Source: Gerris lacustris (lineage: Eukaryota > Arthropoda > Insecta > Hemiptera > Gerridae). Taken from it: 64,000 nucleotides of DNA. This document shows positions 10,660 to 24,083 of the stretch, in pieces; positions within the stretch are counted from its first letter, which is position 1; each line of letters opens with the position of its first letter. The stretch lies in assembly GCA_951217055.1 (NCBI GenBank), contig OX578280.1, forward strand, positions 49,158,233 to 49,222,232. Direction: 5' to 3'. Position numbers and translations under genes: made by a program. A model generated the notes under the pieces. It searched no databases. It was not told the DNA's origin and saw only the letters and a program-made list of their open reading frames with translations.

Positions 10660-13260
10660 CTGCATTTTTTTAGTCTAAAAGCGGTAAGTGCACTCCCCAC
10701 CTTGCGGCATCGTCAAAATCGTTCCGTTTGACCATTTTGTTTTTAACCATTTTCTAATAAATGATCAAAGAGTTAAGTTGCATATTTAATAGGATATTTA
10801 CTAACACACATTCTATGATTGAAATATTAGACTAAAACTTCAATTGATTTCACCATTTATGGACCCCAGTAAATATATATATTTAAACTGTCGACAGTAA
10901 CTATATATAATATTTCCACAAATAGTGTGCTTATTCTTGTAGTTAAAATACATTTTTAATTAGTTAGAATACTTGGGTTTACCAAAAAGTAGGCCCAAAA
11001 AAATAGTTATTGGCACAGTAAGTTATTTTTAAATTGAAATCTTGTTTTTACAAGATTCTTAATATTTCCTACAGATCGACCTCCTAATATGACGCTTCAT
11101 TCGTGTTAATTACATTAGCATTAGAACATTGTTGACTCTTTGCAACAATGTACCACCTTCATTAGTTAAAACAACAATGATCTACAAAATAGTTTGTTAT
11201 TTCCGTATTAGTTTTACTGAGGTGATAAACAGTATTGCATAATTTACATTAACAATAAATGAAATAGTCTTTAAATGTAATTCTTAAATGAAACCATAAA
11301 TTAAAATGTATCTTAACATGTCAATGGCAAATATATACAGGGTGACTGGCGATAAAGTTTGGAAAAGTTATAGGGCGTTAGTAGACCTCATATAGAACAA
11401 AAAAACACCATATATACCATAGGTCAATTCTTAACCGTTCTGCCACTAGGTCAAATTTAGCGAAATTTCGAGGGGTTTCGTCCTTGTCTCATAAAATGAA
11501 TTGTTGCTCTTAAAATATGAATGCTAGAATAATGATTTTAGTATCGTTGGAAAGCTTAGAAAATTTTCTAAAAGAAAAGTACTCTTCATTCAGATTAGCA
11601 TTTGCTGAGTATTCATTTTTATTGAAATGATTGATATTCTTTTTATTATTTTATATGTTTGGTGGTGGCAGAACTTAATAACCAGTGTAGGTGCATCGAG
11701 TACACTTTCGGGAAAACTTCCTCATTTACTTACCTTTCAAAAAGTATTCATAACTTTACCCATTTATTTATCCATATTTTGAGAAATAACCGACGAAAGT
11801 TAGAAAAATGATTGTGAATTTCAGTAAAATACGTACCATACAAACTAAGAGTCTATTGCACAGAGTGTTATGAACTACTAATACTATTACAGATACTTAA
11901 TTTTTTCCAAGTGTGTGGTGATAATTAATCTCAAGGAATATAATAAGTAAAAATGTTATTATTATTGGGATATTTACCAATTGTCTGACAATGGAGAGAA
12001 ATTACAGTTGTGCAACAAATCAAAGTCTATAATGGTTCCAGTACGAATTCAAGTCACGCCCAGAATCAATATTAGATTTATTGAAACATTTCTCCGTCTA
12101 CAAATATTTGGTTGTGGGAAAGATAAATCGTCGAAGTTATAAATATTCAATAAGAAATTTACAGTAAAAATAATTTTATACATATTCCTGATGCATTGCT
12201 GAGTGATATAGTGCATGGAGTGTGATATTTTTAATATATTAATATAATTTTATAGGTACGTTAATCAATTTCAAACAAAAGTTATCATATTTAGCAAAGG
12301 GAAACTATCAAACAATAGGGACAAAATCTATGATAACAGTCTACCTATAGAAGAAGTAAATAAACATAATTATTCGGTTGTATGCAGGGGTATCCAACTC
12401 CAGTATTCTAGAGGTGTAAGACCACTAGCGCTGGTCGGGCAGATGGCGGTTAAAATTGTAAACTACTTATGATCTTTTGACATTCCTCGAATTATAAAAT
12501 ATAAACAAATACTGGCAAAAGTTCCCGGGTTCGAATCTAGTAAACTTAACAAATTAATTTATTAATTTATTTCTTTGAATTAAGAAGCTCGAAATCTTTT
12601 GAATGGTGTAAATGATTTAGTTACAATATTAACCGAAATTCCCGTGGAGCGCTAGTAGTCTAACACAGGTAGATAAAGAGGGGAGTTGGAAATCTTTCCG
12701 TTTAAGGATTCTATGATCGCTGGTTGTATGCTTCTCGAAGAAGGATGTATTTGTGCAGTACAAGACTTTTTCTTATATTTTTATTTCTTTATTGTAATTC
12801 AGCCATATTATTATAATTAATTTATTTTTATAAATCTTTTGTAAAAAAAAAACAGTATTCAGCTTTACAAATATTCACATTTATTCTGTTTGAGAGGTTT
12901 AAATAAAAAATACTGTCAAGAAACATAAAAATAATTCTACCCGTCGAGAACATTTAGACACCCCCATAGATTAAGTATAATCTGGAAAACTCCATTATTA
13001 GTAACAGATTCCCACTACTGGAGAAGCATATTAATGTTAACATTTAGGTTTTCCTCCTGTAATTCCCCTCTATCTTGAACCAAGATGACGTAAAAATATT
13101 TTTTATTGAGCACCTAAGGGTCTAAGAGAAACCTACCTACAAAATTTCATAGGTCCAGTGTTGCCAGACATATATCTTGATGACTCAGTGAGTCAGTGGT
13201 ATTTTGATTATAAATACATACATCGATTTTTTAATAATCACGACTAAATACATGAATGAT
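10660..13260. other. AT-rich sequence, only repeat traces
   Basis: A CAGGGTGACTGGCGATAAAG end at 11337 marks one dispersed repeat, and GGGTTCGAATCT near 12529 is B-box-like. No exon was found, although this is where the next exon of the minus-strand membrane-protein gene would be expected. Confidence 0.4.
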
Positions 13261-13268
13261 TTACTTAC

Positions 13269-13415
13269 GATGCCTCCAGCAACGGTGAAAAGAACTAGCG
13301 TTAAGAATAATCCAAGATGAGATGCAAGGCTTCTAAGACGCTGAACCCAGGGGGCCCCGGGCGGCTGGCCCATATCTCCTTCTTCGTGAGCCGACACTTT
13401 GGACAATCAGTCAGC
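13269..13415 (-). CDS. First coding exon of a membrane protein, possibly a two-pore K+ channel
   Basis: GC-rich island in an AT-rich region. On the minus strand, an acceptor (CGTAG) ends at 13416, and the exon runs from 13415 to a GTAAGT donor at 13268. ATG at 13373 follows an in-frame TGA shortly upstream and has context GAGATATGG. It encodes MGQPPGAPWVQRLRSLASHL followed by GLFLTLVLFTVAGGI, ending in phase 0. The pattern of a short proline/arginine N-terminus and a first membrane helix ending at a splice site resembles the start of insect two-pore potassium channels. One helix is not enough to prove the family. Remaining exons would lie below 13,268 or outside the window; I did not find them. 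Confidence 0.45.
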
Positions 13416-13599
13416 ACCTACGACACAAGAAGAATTTTTTGGTTGATAAGTGTCTTCTTTATGACCTCGAAAAAAGTAGCAATTAGAGTAAAATAAAATT
13501 TATTTATCACAATATTCACTACAATAAATATTTGTGACTATTATATATTACATAAATTACAAATATGTATTATAGATAAATAATTAAATTTCTACTTCT

Positions 13600-14180
13600 T
13601 CTAATATTATTTCAAGGACTAAAAAAATGATGCAATTTCATTCTTATTATTGATTTAACGGAAGCGGGAATTTTTATGTCTCCGATTTCAAAAATTACAA
13701 GGTAGAAATTTGTTTCAGACATCAGAGAATATTTTTGGTGTGTCTGTATGTCAGTCTAACGGTTTGCCTGTCGGTCGTTAAAGTTTTACAAACTAACATA
13801 TCTTAAATACTATACTCATCCGATTTTAATTAATTTTGGATGGTATGTCATAATTTATTTATTGTTAGTGCTTCCACACGCTCTCAAAGTATTTTTATAA
13901 TACCTATATAAAGCACATCAGATTTTTAATAAATTTGGATGGTTTGACGATAGGAGCCCACAGATAACCCAAAATTAATTTCGTAAATTGACACATATAT
14001 TTGTGTAAAATAAATAAATAAATAAATAAATATTTAAAAAGAAGCATTTAAAAGGAAAGCAATTAAATAAATTAGATAATAGTAGGGCAGAAAAAGCAAA
14101 TCATCGTTAAAGTACGAGCGCGATAGGACGCGAGGAAGCTATGTGTCACATTAATTTACAGACTATTTATTAATAAATCT
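13600..14180 (+). repeat. Dispersed repeat family A, copy 3
   Basis: TTTCAAAAATTACAAGGTAG, CAGACATCAGAGAATATTTT, TGTCTGTATGTCAGTC, then GAGGAAGCTATGTGTCAC near 14130. It includes an (AAAT)n microsatellite at about 14010-14033. Immediately upstream of the 13.4-kb exon on the opposite strand. Confidence 0.6.
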
Positions 14181-14267
14181 ATTAATGTAGGTAAAAAAAA
14201 TCACAAAACTGTTGTCATTGTAACTTAATAAAATAATCCGATACTTCATAAAAGTGTCTTAAGTAGG

Positions 14268-14990
14268 ATTTACACTATTTCACTTTGGAGGTTCATCCAG
14301 AGTGAGCCCTCTGGATGATCCTCCAAGAGTGAATTCATCCCTGTTTACACATTTTCATCCATTTATTTGTTTTCACTGCTAGTGTTCCTCACTTCGTTGA
14401 ATTTAAAGAGTCTAAATTATCTCTCATTCGAGAAAGAATGTAAGGATTATACGAGCGGGTATTGATTTAATTTTACGTGAACTAATAATTGAACTAAATA
14501 ATGCAGTTATGAAATCAAAAGAGGACAGAAGGACAGTGATATGTTTCTAGAAACAATGAAATTTCTGCGTCTTGAATGCCATTGCAGAATTAAAAAATAA
14601 TAGAAAATATAAAAACTAATTTATTTGTCTGCAAAATTATTTAAATGTTGTTAAAAAAAGAAAGAGAAAAAGAAGAAAAAAAAAAAAAAAAACACGCAAT
14701 AGAAAAATGGTTACGGCTGATAAACAGACAGGGCTCTGAGAGGTTTAGAGGAACACTAAGTAGTGAATGCGGCTTCCTTATTATGTTTACACTTGTCCCT
14801 TCGCTTGCCCTATGGATGATTCATCGGATCGAGGAACGAGTGTTTCATCCAAAGTTTGAAAGAGGTAAAACTCTTTCATCGTTCATCTTTGATGTTCACT
14901 TTGGAAGAAGTGAAAGTGAAAAGGAATTTATACTTTTCACTCTAGGTGAATCATCCAAGATGAACCTCCAAAGTGATAAGTGTAAATGAG
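14268..14990. mobile_element. Non-autonomous DNA transposon with about 30-bp termini
   Basis: Left terminus contains TTTACACTATTTCACTTTGG then AGGTTCATC. The right terminus is its near-complement, GATGAACCTCC then AAAGTGATAAGTGTAAATGA. Internal variants of CACTTTGGA and TTCATCC recur. An open frame at 14645-14989 is rich in lysine and shows no transposase motif. No certain target duplication. Confidence 0.65.
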
Positions 14991-14999
14991 CCTTTAGCT

Positions 15000-16170
15000 T
15001 TAATTCTAAAGCTATGAAAGCATGAGTATGTCTGTCAAGTGAATAGTGCCTTAAGGCAGGCGACGTTGGGCAGGGCAGCACAGTTTTTTACAACCGCTAA
15101 AATATACGAGACCGCGCGAATTGAGACGGCAGCTCCACTAGTGCCGGGTAGACCACATGTGGCGTAGTACTACCATGTCCTATTCTGCGTCTCAATTCAC
15201 GCAGTTTCCTATATTTCTTCTTATAACAGTGCTGTGCTACCCTACGTCACCTGCGTCTCAATGAGCGCCCGAGTTAATTGATGCTCCTATGCAGCTTATC
15301 TGATTAAGACCACATTATATATTACGGTAGGTATTTTATTTTATCTTTTTCACGTTCAAGTTTGATATTTATGATAACATCGAAATGTTACACTTATACA
15401 ATTTTTTAAAGTGTACCAAAATAAAATCTAACTAATTATAAGAGAATGCGCAAACAAAACAATGAAATATTTTCTCTTTCTTACTACATATTTTAAATAT
15501 ATTTGGCTAAAAGTGCTATCAACATAAAATAAAAAGTGCTATCAACATAAAATAAAGTGTTTTACCTTATTCTGTTTAATACTAATAACCTGTTTATGGT
15601 TATTGGTAATTTTATAAGTACTGGTAAGTAATCAATCAAGGAGGGTAAATAAATCGAGAGATAGAAAATTAAACTTTTACAATAAATTATATTTGTTATA
15701 ATGACCCGTTGTTTAAAATAAGGGTGAATCATAATTCTCTCAAAACCAGTAACTACTAGTTTGAGGTATAATAGTACCTACTCTTAAAAGAAACTAAGAA
15801 CTAAGGAATGGATTGGGAAAATTGTTAGTATCATAAACTAAGGAATTATCTTGATTGAATTATTAATCAGTTGAGCAAACCCCAATCACTCATGAAGTTG
15901 ATTATTCTGGCAGAATTTCCTCCATGTGAACATGAATAAACATAAGAGAACTATTGAGATTATTTAAAAGAAAAATGTACGTTACAAACTGTAAACCTTC
16001 CATGATTAAATCTGTTTTTGTTAAAATTTGGGTTTTATTATTTAATAATGGCTTTGTTAAAAGAAAATATATGTTATTGAAGAGAAAAGTCAAATCATTT
16101 TTAATCCAAAAAGAGACCATCAAAAATGGTTACGGAGTACGGATTATAAATCACTTTAAGTCCCGAACTT
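15000..16170. other. Intergenic, no recognised gene
   Basis: Includes a GC-richer inverted pair at about 15060-15270: ACGTTGGGCAGGGCAGCACA and TGAGACGGCAGC near the left, TGCGTCTCAATTCACGCAG and TGCTGTGCTACCCTACGTCA at the right. It suggests another foldback element. Confidence 0.4.
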
Positions 16171-16172
16171 AC

Positions 16173-16346
16173 CAGAAAGCACACGAAAGTACTGACGGGG
16201 TTGAAGAGGATACCGGCACGATAGGTAACTAGGATATCCCGGCAGACAAGTTGGGTGAGAATAGGAAGACTGGCCAGTGCCAGTCGAACGTGGAGTGCAG
16301 TTATAGCCCCACCACTCACAGGGGGGAACTTTCTGGCTTGTTCCAA
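16173..16346 (-). other. Possible untranslated upstream exon of the 13.3-kb membrane-protein gene
   Basis: About 50% GC stretch in a region near 30% GC. On the minus strand it ends in CTTTCTG followed by GTAAGTTCGGG, a strong donor. It lies 2.8 kb upstream of the 13.4-kb acceptor on the same strand. The upper boundary is not defined. It could instead be a fragment of a repeat. Confidence 0.25.
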
Positions 16347-16810
16347 CTAATATGTATATTGGCTACGGATTCCATCGACTGGACTCTATCAGTTTCACAT
16401 ATTTCTTTCAATTCTAATAGTAAGAAAATAAAGAGTTGCTTCAAATAAGTCTTGAAGTAATAAGCAATTGTTTATCAACTCTTGTTCGGTACTGTGAATT
16501 TAAATCATAATTGGAAAAACAAAATTAATATCTTGGACTTAACTTATACCCCTAAGAAGTAGCATCCAAACTAGATTTTTACCCATTTTGATTCCTAGAG
16601 ATCCACAGTACAGTAATGATCGTCCAATATTTATGACGATCGGGATCTAATATGTAATGAAATAATTAAATCTCTTTCAACACCCCTTTAGCGCCGTGAA
16701 CCAACCTATTATAACCTATATAATATACCAACATGTATATTCTCTATCCCTCCCTTCAGGTTTTTTTTTCGTATATAATAGATATCTTAATACTGTAAAT
16801 TATGATCTAT

Positions 16811-16842
16811 CACTGATGACGAACAACTAAAATGGTCAAAAC
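16811..16842 (+). ncRNA. Degenerate hammerhead-like motif
   Basis: CACTGATGACGAAC, loop, GGTCAAAAC. The CTGATGA box is intact, but GAAA has become AAAA and the stem pairing is poor. Probably a decayed relative of the other copies. Confidence 0.2.
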
Positions 16843-17437
16843 ATATTAAGTTCTAATGATATTTTGACAATAAACTGATTAATTTTGCTTCTTGAGTTCT
16901 ATTTACAACTATAGCTGATTGTGTAATTTTTAATAATTTTTTTTTTAATTTATGGTTTTAAACTACAGCCAAGAATCATTCAAATTATTTTACTAGGGGA
17001 TACCTAGAGGCAACAGAGGTTTCTAAATTCATCCCCCTTATTTCTATACCCCCTTGGATAAAATCCCTATTATTACTTGATTCCTACTACTGGGATCAGT
17101 TTAAAATTTAAAAAGTTCACTTTCCGGAAATATCAGAGGTAGGTCGGTAGGTATTTTCTTTTTTAGGGTTTCGTTGGTAACCCCCCCCCCCCCCCCCCAA
17201 AAAAAAAAACTCTTATAGTTTCGTTCCTGTTTCTGTCTGTCTGTTACTCTGTAAGTTTCCGATAACTATTGAATAAAAAGAGATAAAAACATTAAACTTT
17301 GCAGTAATACAGATATTTTTGACGCACACACAGGAAGTATATAGTGAACTCAAAATAATCAGCCATTCATTAATAGTACATAAAAATTAATAGTACATAA
17401 ACAGAATTGCCAATTAACACACTGCCAGTGCCCACGT

Positions 17438-18440
17438 ATTGAGTGGCCCCGACAGTTAAATATTTGGGAGTCACTATCGATAACTGTTTAAATTGGAAGG
17501 CTCATATTAATAAGTTGAATACAAAACTACGCGCGCTAACATTTATATTTTTGAAACTAAAAATGTATCTGAGTATCTCACAGCTGAGAGTCTTATATTA
17601 TGGCATTGTTGACTCCATAATACAGTATGGACTTCTCTCTTGGGGATCAGCTTGTGACACTATCAAGGAAACAATATTTCTAAAGCAAAAAGCAGTTTTA
17701 AGAATAATTTTAAATAAAAAACAAATTCATTCAAAGCCACTATTTAAGCAGCTCTCGATACTGACTCTTAAACAGTTGTATCAGTATAAATGTATAACCC
17801 ACCTTCAGGAAGGAAAACATAACATAAAAAGAATTGACCATGCAATTATTACAAGAGGTCAAATCAGAGGTAATTACATTATAGTACCAGCTCTCAGAAC
17901 CTCTATGGCCCAAAGACTCTGGACCTATTGCGCAATTATACTATTCAATAAATTACCTGATGAACTTAGAAATATAAAATCTTTGGAACTATTCAAAACT
18001 AAAATAAGAAAATATATTGCTGACATACATTAGATTTATAAATATACTTTAGCTAATAAGAAAAAATAAAATAAAAATAAAAATCAAACAAAAAATAAGT
18101 ATAAATACCATAATGTATATTCCTCATTATTACTATAAATAATTAAAACTATAAAAACTAAAATAATATACAATAAAATAAACATATAATCAAAACTAAA
18201 ATAATAATACAATTATATAAAATAACTAATTAATTCTTTTTTAAATAATTATTGTAAAATAGATATAAGTAAACTGTGTAAACTCTCTCTCCACAGCTCA
18301 GGACTCCATGTTCTCTAGTGGAGAGATAACCTTATGTAGTGCTAAATTGTAAAATCAATAAAAAAAGATAAATTGATGTACTAAAATATTATTATGTATT
18401 AATATGTTTTATTCAATAAAGGTATTTAAAAATAAAAAAA
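17438..18440 (+). pseudogene. 5'-truncated LINE with reverse-transcriptase C-terminus and 3' tail
   Basis: An open frame of about 196 codons (17443-18033) begins inside the protein: VKYLGVTIDNCLNWKAHINK (post-palm region), LRVLYYGIVDSIIQYGLLSWG, FLKQKAVLRIIL, and a C-terminal RTSMAQRLWTYCAIILFNKLP. This is the thumb/C-terminal part of Jockey-, CR1- or related LINE reverse transcriptases. The frame is still open, suggesting a fairly young insertion. About 400 bases of AT-rich 3' UTR follow, ending in AATAAAGGTATTTAAAAATA near 18414-18435. The palm domain and endonuclease are missing, so it cannot transpose by itself. Confidence 0.8.
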
Positions 18441-21400
18441 TTCAAACATTAAACGCGTTTTGCTCTTATGAAAAAAAAGTGTTCTTTGTTGAGGATTAAA
18501 TATGTATACATGGCCACCATCTTGAATCAAAATGACCGATCGGAATACTTACTTACCAGCGCCGGCACTACACTTTTTACTGCCACAGGCAAGATAGTAT
18601 TTGGCCACCCCACGGTGGCATTGAAATTTAATTATGAAGGGAGGGGGGGGGGGGGGTGAACAATATTTTTATTATCGGTGATATCTATACGTTTAGACTT
18701 TTTAGGGAAGAAAATCTGTCCCTGAGCCACTGGGCCACCCTAATAATAAAAATGTAATTGTAAAAAGAGAGCGACATTCTTTCTGATCACTTTACAAAAT
18801 TCCAATATGGCGACACTAAAATGGAAAAAGTTGTAGGAAAAACTCGAATGACTGTATTTTTTTTAAAAAAAAAAACATACCTTCATAGAGCCTATAGACA
18901 AATAATTTACTTTAATTAATTTAGTGGCCTTAATTTTATTTTACTTAGTTAAAATTACATCAATTAAAATAAAAATAGTTCATTTTAATGTTGTATATAA
19001 TGTGTTTGCGTATTACGAACAAATGAAGACCTAAAAATTACGAAGTCTAGAATAGCCCTAATGCTTTACCTTTTAATAAAGCATTATATCCTAAATATTT
19101 TGAAGAAATATTGTCAAATATAGTCTTTAAACTAAGGAAAAACATAAATAAATTATTATTTTTAAAAATTATTAAAATTTACCTGCATTTGAAGCGAAAT
19201 ATCCACGAGAAAAGTATAATAAATAAGCTGGAAAAGGAACTGGCGAAAATGTATCAGCCAATAGGAAAGCTCCACAAGTCCTTGATCCTTCCCCACTCCT
19301 TACATTCCTTGTTTTACCAAATAATATTTAAATATTTTTATTATAATACTTGTATTTAACATTTAAAATATTTCTTATAATTAATTTTAATTTATTTAAA
19401 GCATTTGTTAATTTTTGAAAAAATAATTAATAGTTAAAAATCATAATTTGTTTAATTTTATATAAAATTAATTCATTTCTAAACAAAGATTTACTTTTAA
19501 ATCGTCTTAAATTTTGTTTCCGTGTGGTTATTAGTTGTTGAGACCGAGTTTGTGTCTGTTGCTTTATACCATGTTCGATAAGTTACATATTTAAGTATTT
19601 CAAAAAAGAAAATCAATCGTAAACCATTAATCGTGGATACATTTCAATTTTAATATGGGTTGTGAAATATTTCTTTGAAGAATGCTTACTGACATGAAAC
19701 ATGAAAACATGTAAGGCCAAGATTCACGGATTCACACATCATTGGAAGATACAAAAAAGTTTTTCTTAGAAATTAGGTCAGAAGTAAATAAGTTTCTGGT
19801 CTTATACACTGACTATTAGATTAGGTTTAAGGCTCAAATATTCACTAGAATGATCAATTTAAATTAGGAAAAGTATTAAATGTATATGAAACAATAATAC
19901 AGCAGAATTAATTCAAGCTCTTTTATCCGTAGTGCCACCATTCAGAAAGTAGGTCAAGTAATCGTAGGACGCAGTAAATTCAAGCAATAAAGTTTAGAAA
20001 CGAGAAAAGCATCAACTTCAGGTTACATCAGTAATAAAACGAAGTCTTTATCGTTCTCTTTGACTGTTTATAAGTGTACAATTTTTGGTAGAGTAAGAGA
20101 AGTTGATTACTTTTTCTTTAAAAAAAAACAATTATTTTATTTTAATAAGTAAAAATTATTTTTTATTTTCCCAAATTAATACTGTATAAAAATAGTTAAA
20201 GTTACCTACTTAAACTAAAAATGTTATAATTATAATTTAAATTCAACTTCATTTCGCTTATAACAATTTAATAAAATAAAATCCAGTTCGAGAAAACTGC
20301 GAAAAAATAATTATATGAATATATTGCTGAGATAGTATCCATATACCAATAAATATCTAAAGACTAGAGATAGTCTTAGATAACTAACTTTTACCCGAAA
20401 AGACATTTTTATATGGTTATAACTTAAATAGATTATATAAACATTTATCTTTAGTAAGACATAAAAATATCAAAACAATTATTAATAAAAATCACAACAT
20501 TAGCAGCACTCCATTAATTAATTTCAATTTCTGTAAATTAATTTCTTGATGTCATAGGTATGACTTCACAATACGTTTACCAGAAAAACAGGCTCAGTAC
20601 TTTAAGCAACGCATTTGCACAAACGATAGGTAGATATTAAAAAAAAAAAAAATCTTGGGGGCTACTATTGAAGCTGTAAAAATCCATCGAATTTCCACAC
20701 GCTTCTTACTATTACAATACTTTCCCTTTATATAGAGTCAGTATAGAGTCGTATAGAGTCAGCCCAACTTTCCCGATAGTACAGTCCTAAAAAATCTCAT
20801 ATAATAAATATTATATGATATGATGTAAATATTATAATCACGCATGTTCGGTCGTAAAATGTGTGATAAATACTAAAAAAAAGGGGGTCACATGACAAGT
20901 TAACCATATTACAATAATAACATTAGTTTCCAAAATTATTTTAATATTTTTAGCAAATACCTAATACTAAAACAAATAAAAAGTGAAATTACTTTTCTCT
21001 TGCTACAGATAAAGCTAATACGCCTTCTTTTATTTTACCTAACATCATTATTTCCGTGCTTAATTTTATTACATTTTTGACAGTTACGCCTTCGAGTCAG
21101 GTTTTTATTAAATTTAGGAGCCATGATTGATTGACGCAACTAAACTGGACCGAGTACTAGCCGAACTAAAATAATTTTATGAAGTGTTGTATCCTTACTT
21201 CCTAGAATACATGTGAGAATGGTTAATTACTCACAATACTCACGAAAAAACGACTTTTTTGTTATTTAAAAACTCTTTATCTTTTAAGACCAACAGCGAC
21301 AATTTTATTTCACTTTTACTATCGATAGAGTAAATAAGCATGCGTGGTCATTGGTCTTGTAATAATCAATTCACAAATAAACTCTAGGCGCAAAAGTTAA

Positions 21401-22780
21401 AAGTTGAGTGCAAATAAGAAAGTAAATATTTAAACATTAAGAGGTCAGTAAATGCAACTTTTAAAAACGTTGAACAATGAAATGCAGTGCAGAGAGTGAA
21501 TGTTACCAGAAGAAGGTGAAGGGACAAGCTGATGTAATAGCACACAGTTAATAGTAATCGTAATATAAAAAAAAATCGCGTTTAATATAAAGAACAGCGA
21601 ACGCCGGACACGGAGGTACCTCTACAACTAAAAATATTTATAATGTTTTTTAGCTTTGTTTAATGTTAGCTTGATGCTAGATGGCTCATCCCCACTTTAA
21701 GGTTATCAAGTTAAGCGTAGAAGGGTAAAAGGAAGACCTCCCTATAGAAAATGCGCGGGGAAGGGGTATTAAAAATCTTCCCTCCTCTTCACCTTCACGC
21801 GTTCTTTAAATCTTTGTCTCCTCTCCAACCAACAGTCTAAACTAAAGACAAGAGTCTAAGTCTATAGTATAAACCACTCAAATAATATCCGTTAACAATG
21901 AAGAAAGCTTAACATGTTTATGTTTATATCATCGAACAGGTGCTAAATGAATCTGTTCACCCGTTCACCGTTTTTTTATCGACGCGATAACTTATAACTT
22001 ATAACCGATATTTTGTGAACCAGTTCATTGTTGTTTCAAGACGCCTCCTAAATTAATTTAAAATATGAAGCGTTAGTGGAGATCATCATGAAATGTTATT
22101 CTCTTTAAGTAAAATGTGTGGAGAGACAATTCTTTCGACAATTCCTAAATTAATGTTGTTTAAAGTTTAAAGGATGTAACAGTAACAATGTTTTAACTTC
22201 ATAATAATTTCAACCAGGGACGGATTGGGGCACCGGGAAAACGGGGAATTTCCCGAAGCGCCGCCAAGTCAATTATAAAATAGAAAAATTGGTCCGAAAA
22301 ATCGAACAAAACTTTCTCACTTCAATATGCTATTGTATCAGATACAATAGCTCAGTTTTTTTTACATTTATTTTTATTGGAATAAATGTGGTTGCCTTAA
22401 GCTTAGCAATAACAAATCATTTCAAAGTGCGTCGTCGTCGCCAACGTGGCGTTGAGACACTACTCGAATATATAAATGATAAATAGATGACCAAGTTCCT
22501 CAAATTCTCAGTAGAAACAACTAAATTTATTTAAAAGATTTTGGTCAAAATATGGAACCTCCATGCAAAGTTTCTGCTCTCTTGCTGCTTCTGTTAGAAA
22601 TACGTGGTGGGATCAGTGAACGAGTAGAGAGTGGTATTTGGCTTTTATTAAGTTTATATACATATAATTGAGCAAGTTTCACAAAATCTCGGTAGGAAAA
22701 ACTAATTTTTATTCAAAAGATAATAAAAACATGTTACGAAAGTTTACTCTTCATAAAAATGAATATACATAATACACGTT
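18441..22780. other. AT-rich intergenic sequence
   Basis: About 4.3 kb. A CAGGGACGGATTGGGGCACC block at 22216 looks like the start of a hAT-type MITE, a G run is at about 18642-18656, and short TATAGAGTC repeats lie at 20732-20762. No gene was found. Confidence 0.4.
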
Positions 22781-22783
22781 TTT

Positions 22784-23380
22784 ACTTTCTCATATAAAGA
22801 GAAAGTATTATGATGGTGCGAAAATTCTATTTTGAGAATATGATGGATTTACACGTTTTGAGGTCCTCTACGTCCAAGAAATTGGTTTTTAAAAAATTGC
22901 TGTTTGTCGTCTATGTACACACCTGGAGCCTAAACTATACTGGGACGATTTTGACGAAATTTGGCATACATGTCCCAACAAATCATAGCCCGAGGTGAAA
23001 TCGGGAAATGAATTTTAACTCAAAATTTGGTGGCGCTACCCCCCAAGAACTCTGAAAAAACGTGAAAAAAATATTTCTTGAAAACGGTTCCGACTATTTT
23101 GATTTAAAAATTCAGAATGTAGTCCATTTAAATACGAATCTAACGATATAAGCCGTTTCCCGGGAAAAATCTAGTTCCTGAGAAAATAGCTTTAAACGCA
23201 GACGGAGAGCGGCCGGGATCAATTCCCCCTATTTGATAAAATGTAAACAATAATTTAATGTACCTATGAAAACTAATAAATGGAAAATACTGGGCTAATT
23301 AATTATGAACTCGTATATGAGAAAGTTTATCTGAGTTGTCTCGGACCGATTTTTATTTTAGGGACATATTAATTAATATA
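22784..23380 (+). repeat. Dispersed repeat family B, copy 1
   Basis: Starts TTTTTACTTTCTCATATAAA and ends near TATGAGAAAGTTTATCTGAG. Contains TTTTGACGAAATTTGGCATA, ATCATAGCCCGAGGTGAAAT and GACGGAGAGCGGCCGGGATC. Short stretches translate, but no transposase motif is seen. Probably a non-autonomous element. Confidence 0.65.
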
Positions 23381-24083
23381 AAATAAACTTTTAACGAAAT
23401 TTACAATAAAGGTGTAAAAAAAATATACTTTTTATGAACTCAAACACTCTTATACAAATAAAAAGTAAACAGTTTTCGAATATATAATTAGTGCCCTAAT
23501 CATAATATGCGGAATACAGTTAAAATCATGTGTAAAAATACTACTAGATGCCTCAAGATCTACTGCCAACAATACGCCACTATTCATCTTTTGCATAACT
23601 ATAAAGAAGTCTAGCTCCTAACACCCTAATCTACCGTATCTAATACTCGTTAAATTTCCTAACGCTCTCTCTTGCCTATTATTTATCATTTGGACAATAA
23701 ACAATTTATTAATTTTAAAAATAAACATGAACAAAAGATTATTCAGGAAATCGCCACATGCTTTTTCTGTTAATTTCATCGTTACTATTTATATATTAAT
23801 ACCAACTGCCTTAGACAGTACACTACAGTATATTATTATGAATTAATAATTTTAAGTCTCGGTTCTATTTTTCACTGATTAATGGCTAAATTCTAAGAGA
23901 GAGCAAATAAATTTTCGATGCTGACAATATAAAATGGTATAATATGAATAACAAAGTAATTATTAATGGAATACAGTTAAAGAGAACAGGGTAATTCATT
24001 ATCTCGATTAATGATACACGCGTAGTAAGATTATTCAAGCTAATATTAATAAGTGTGTGACTCAACTTTTTTAATTCATTTAA

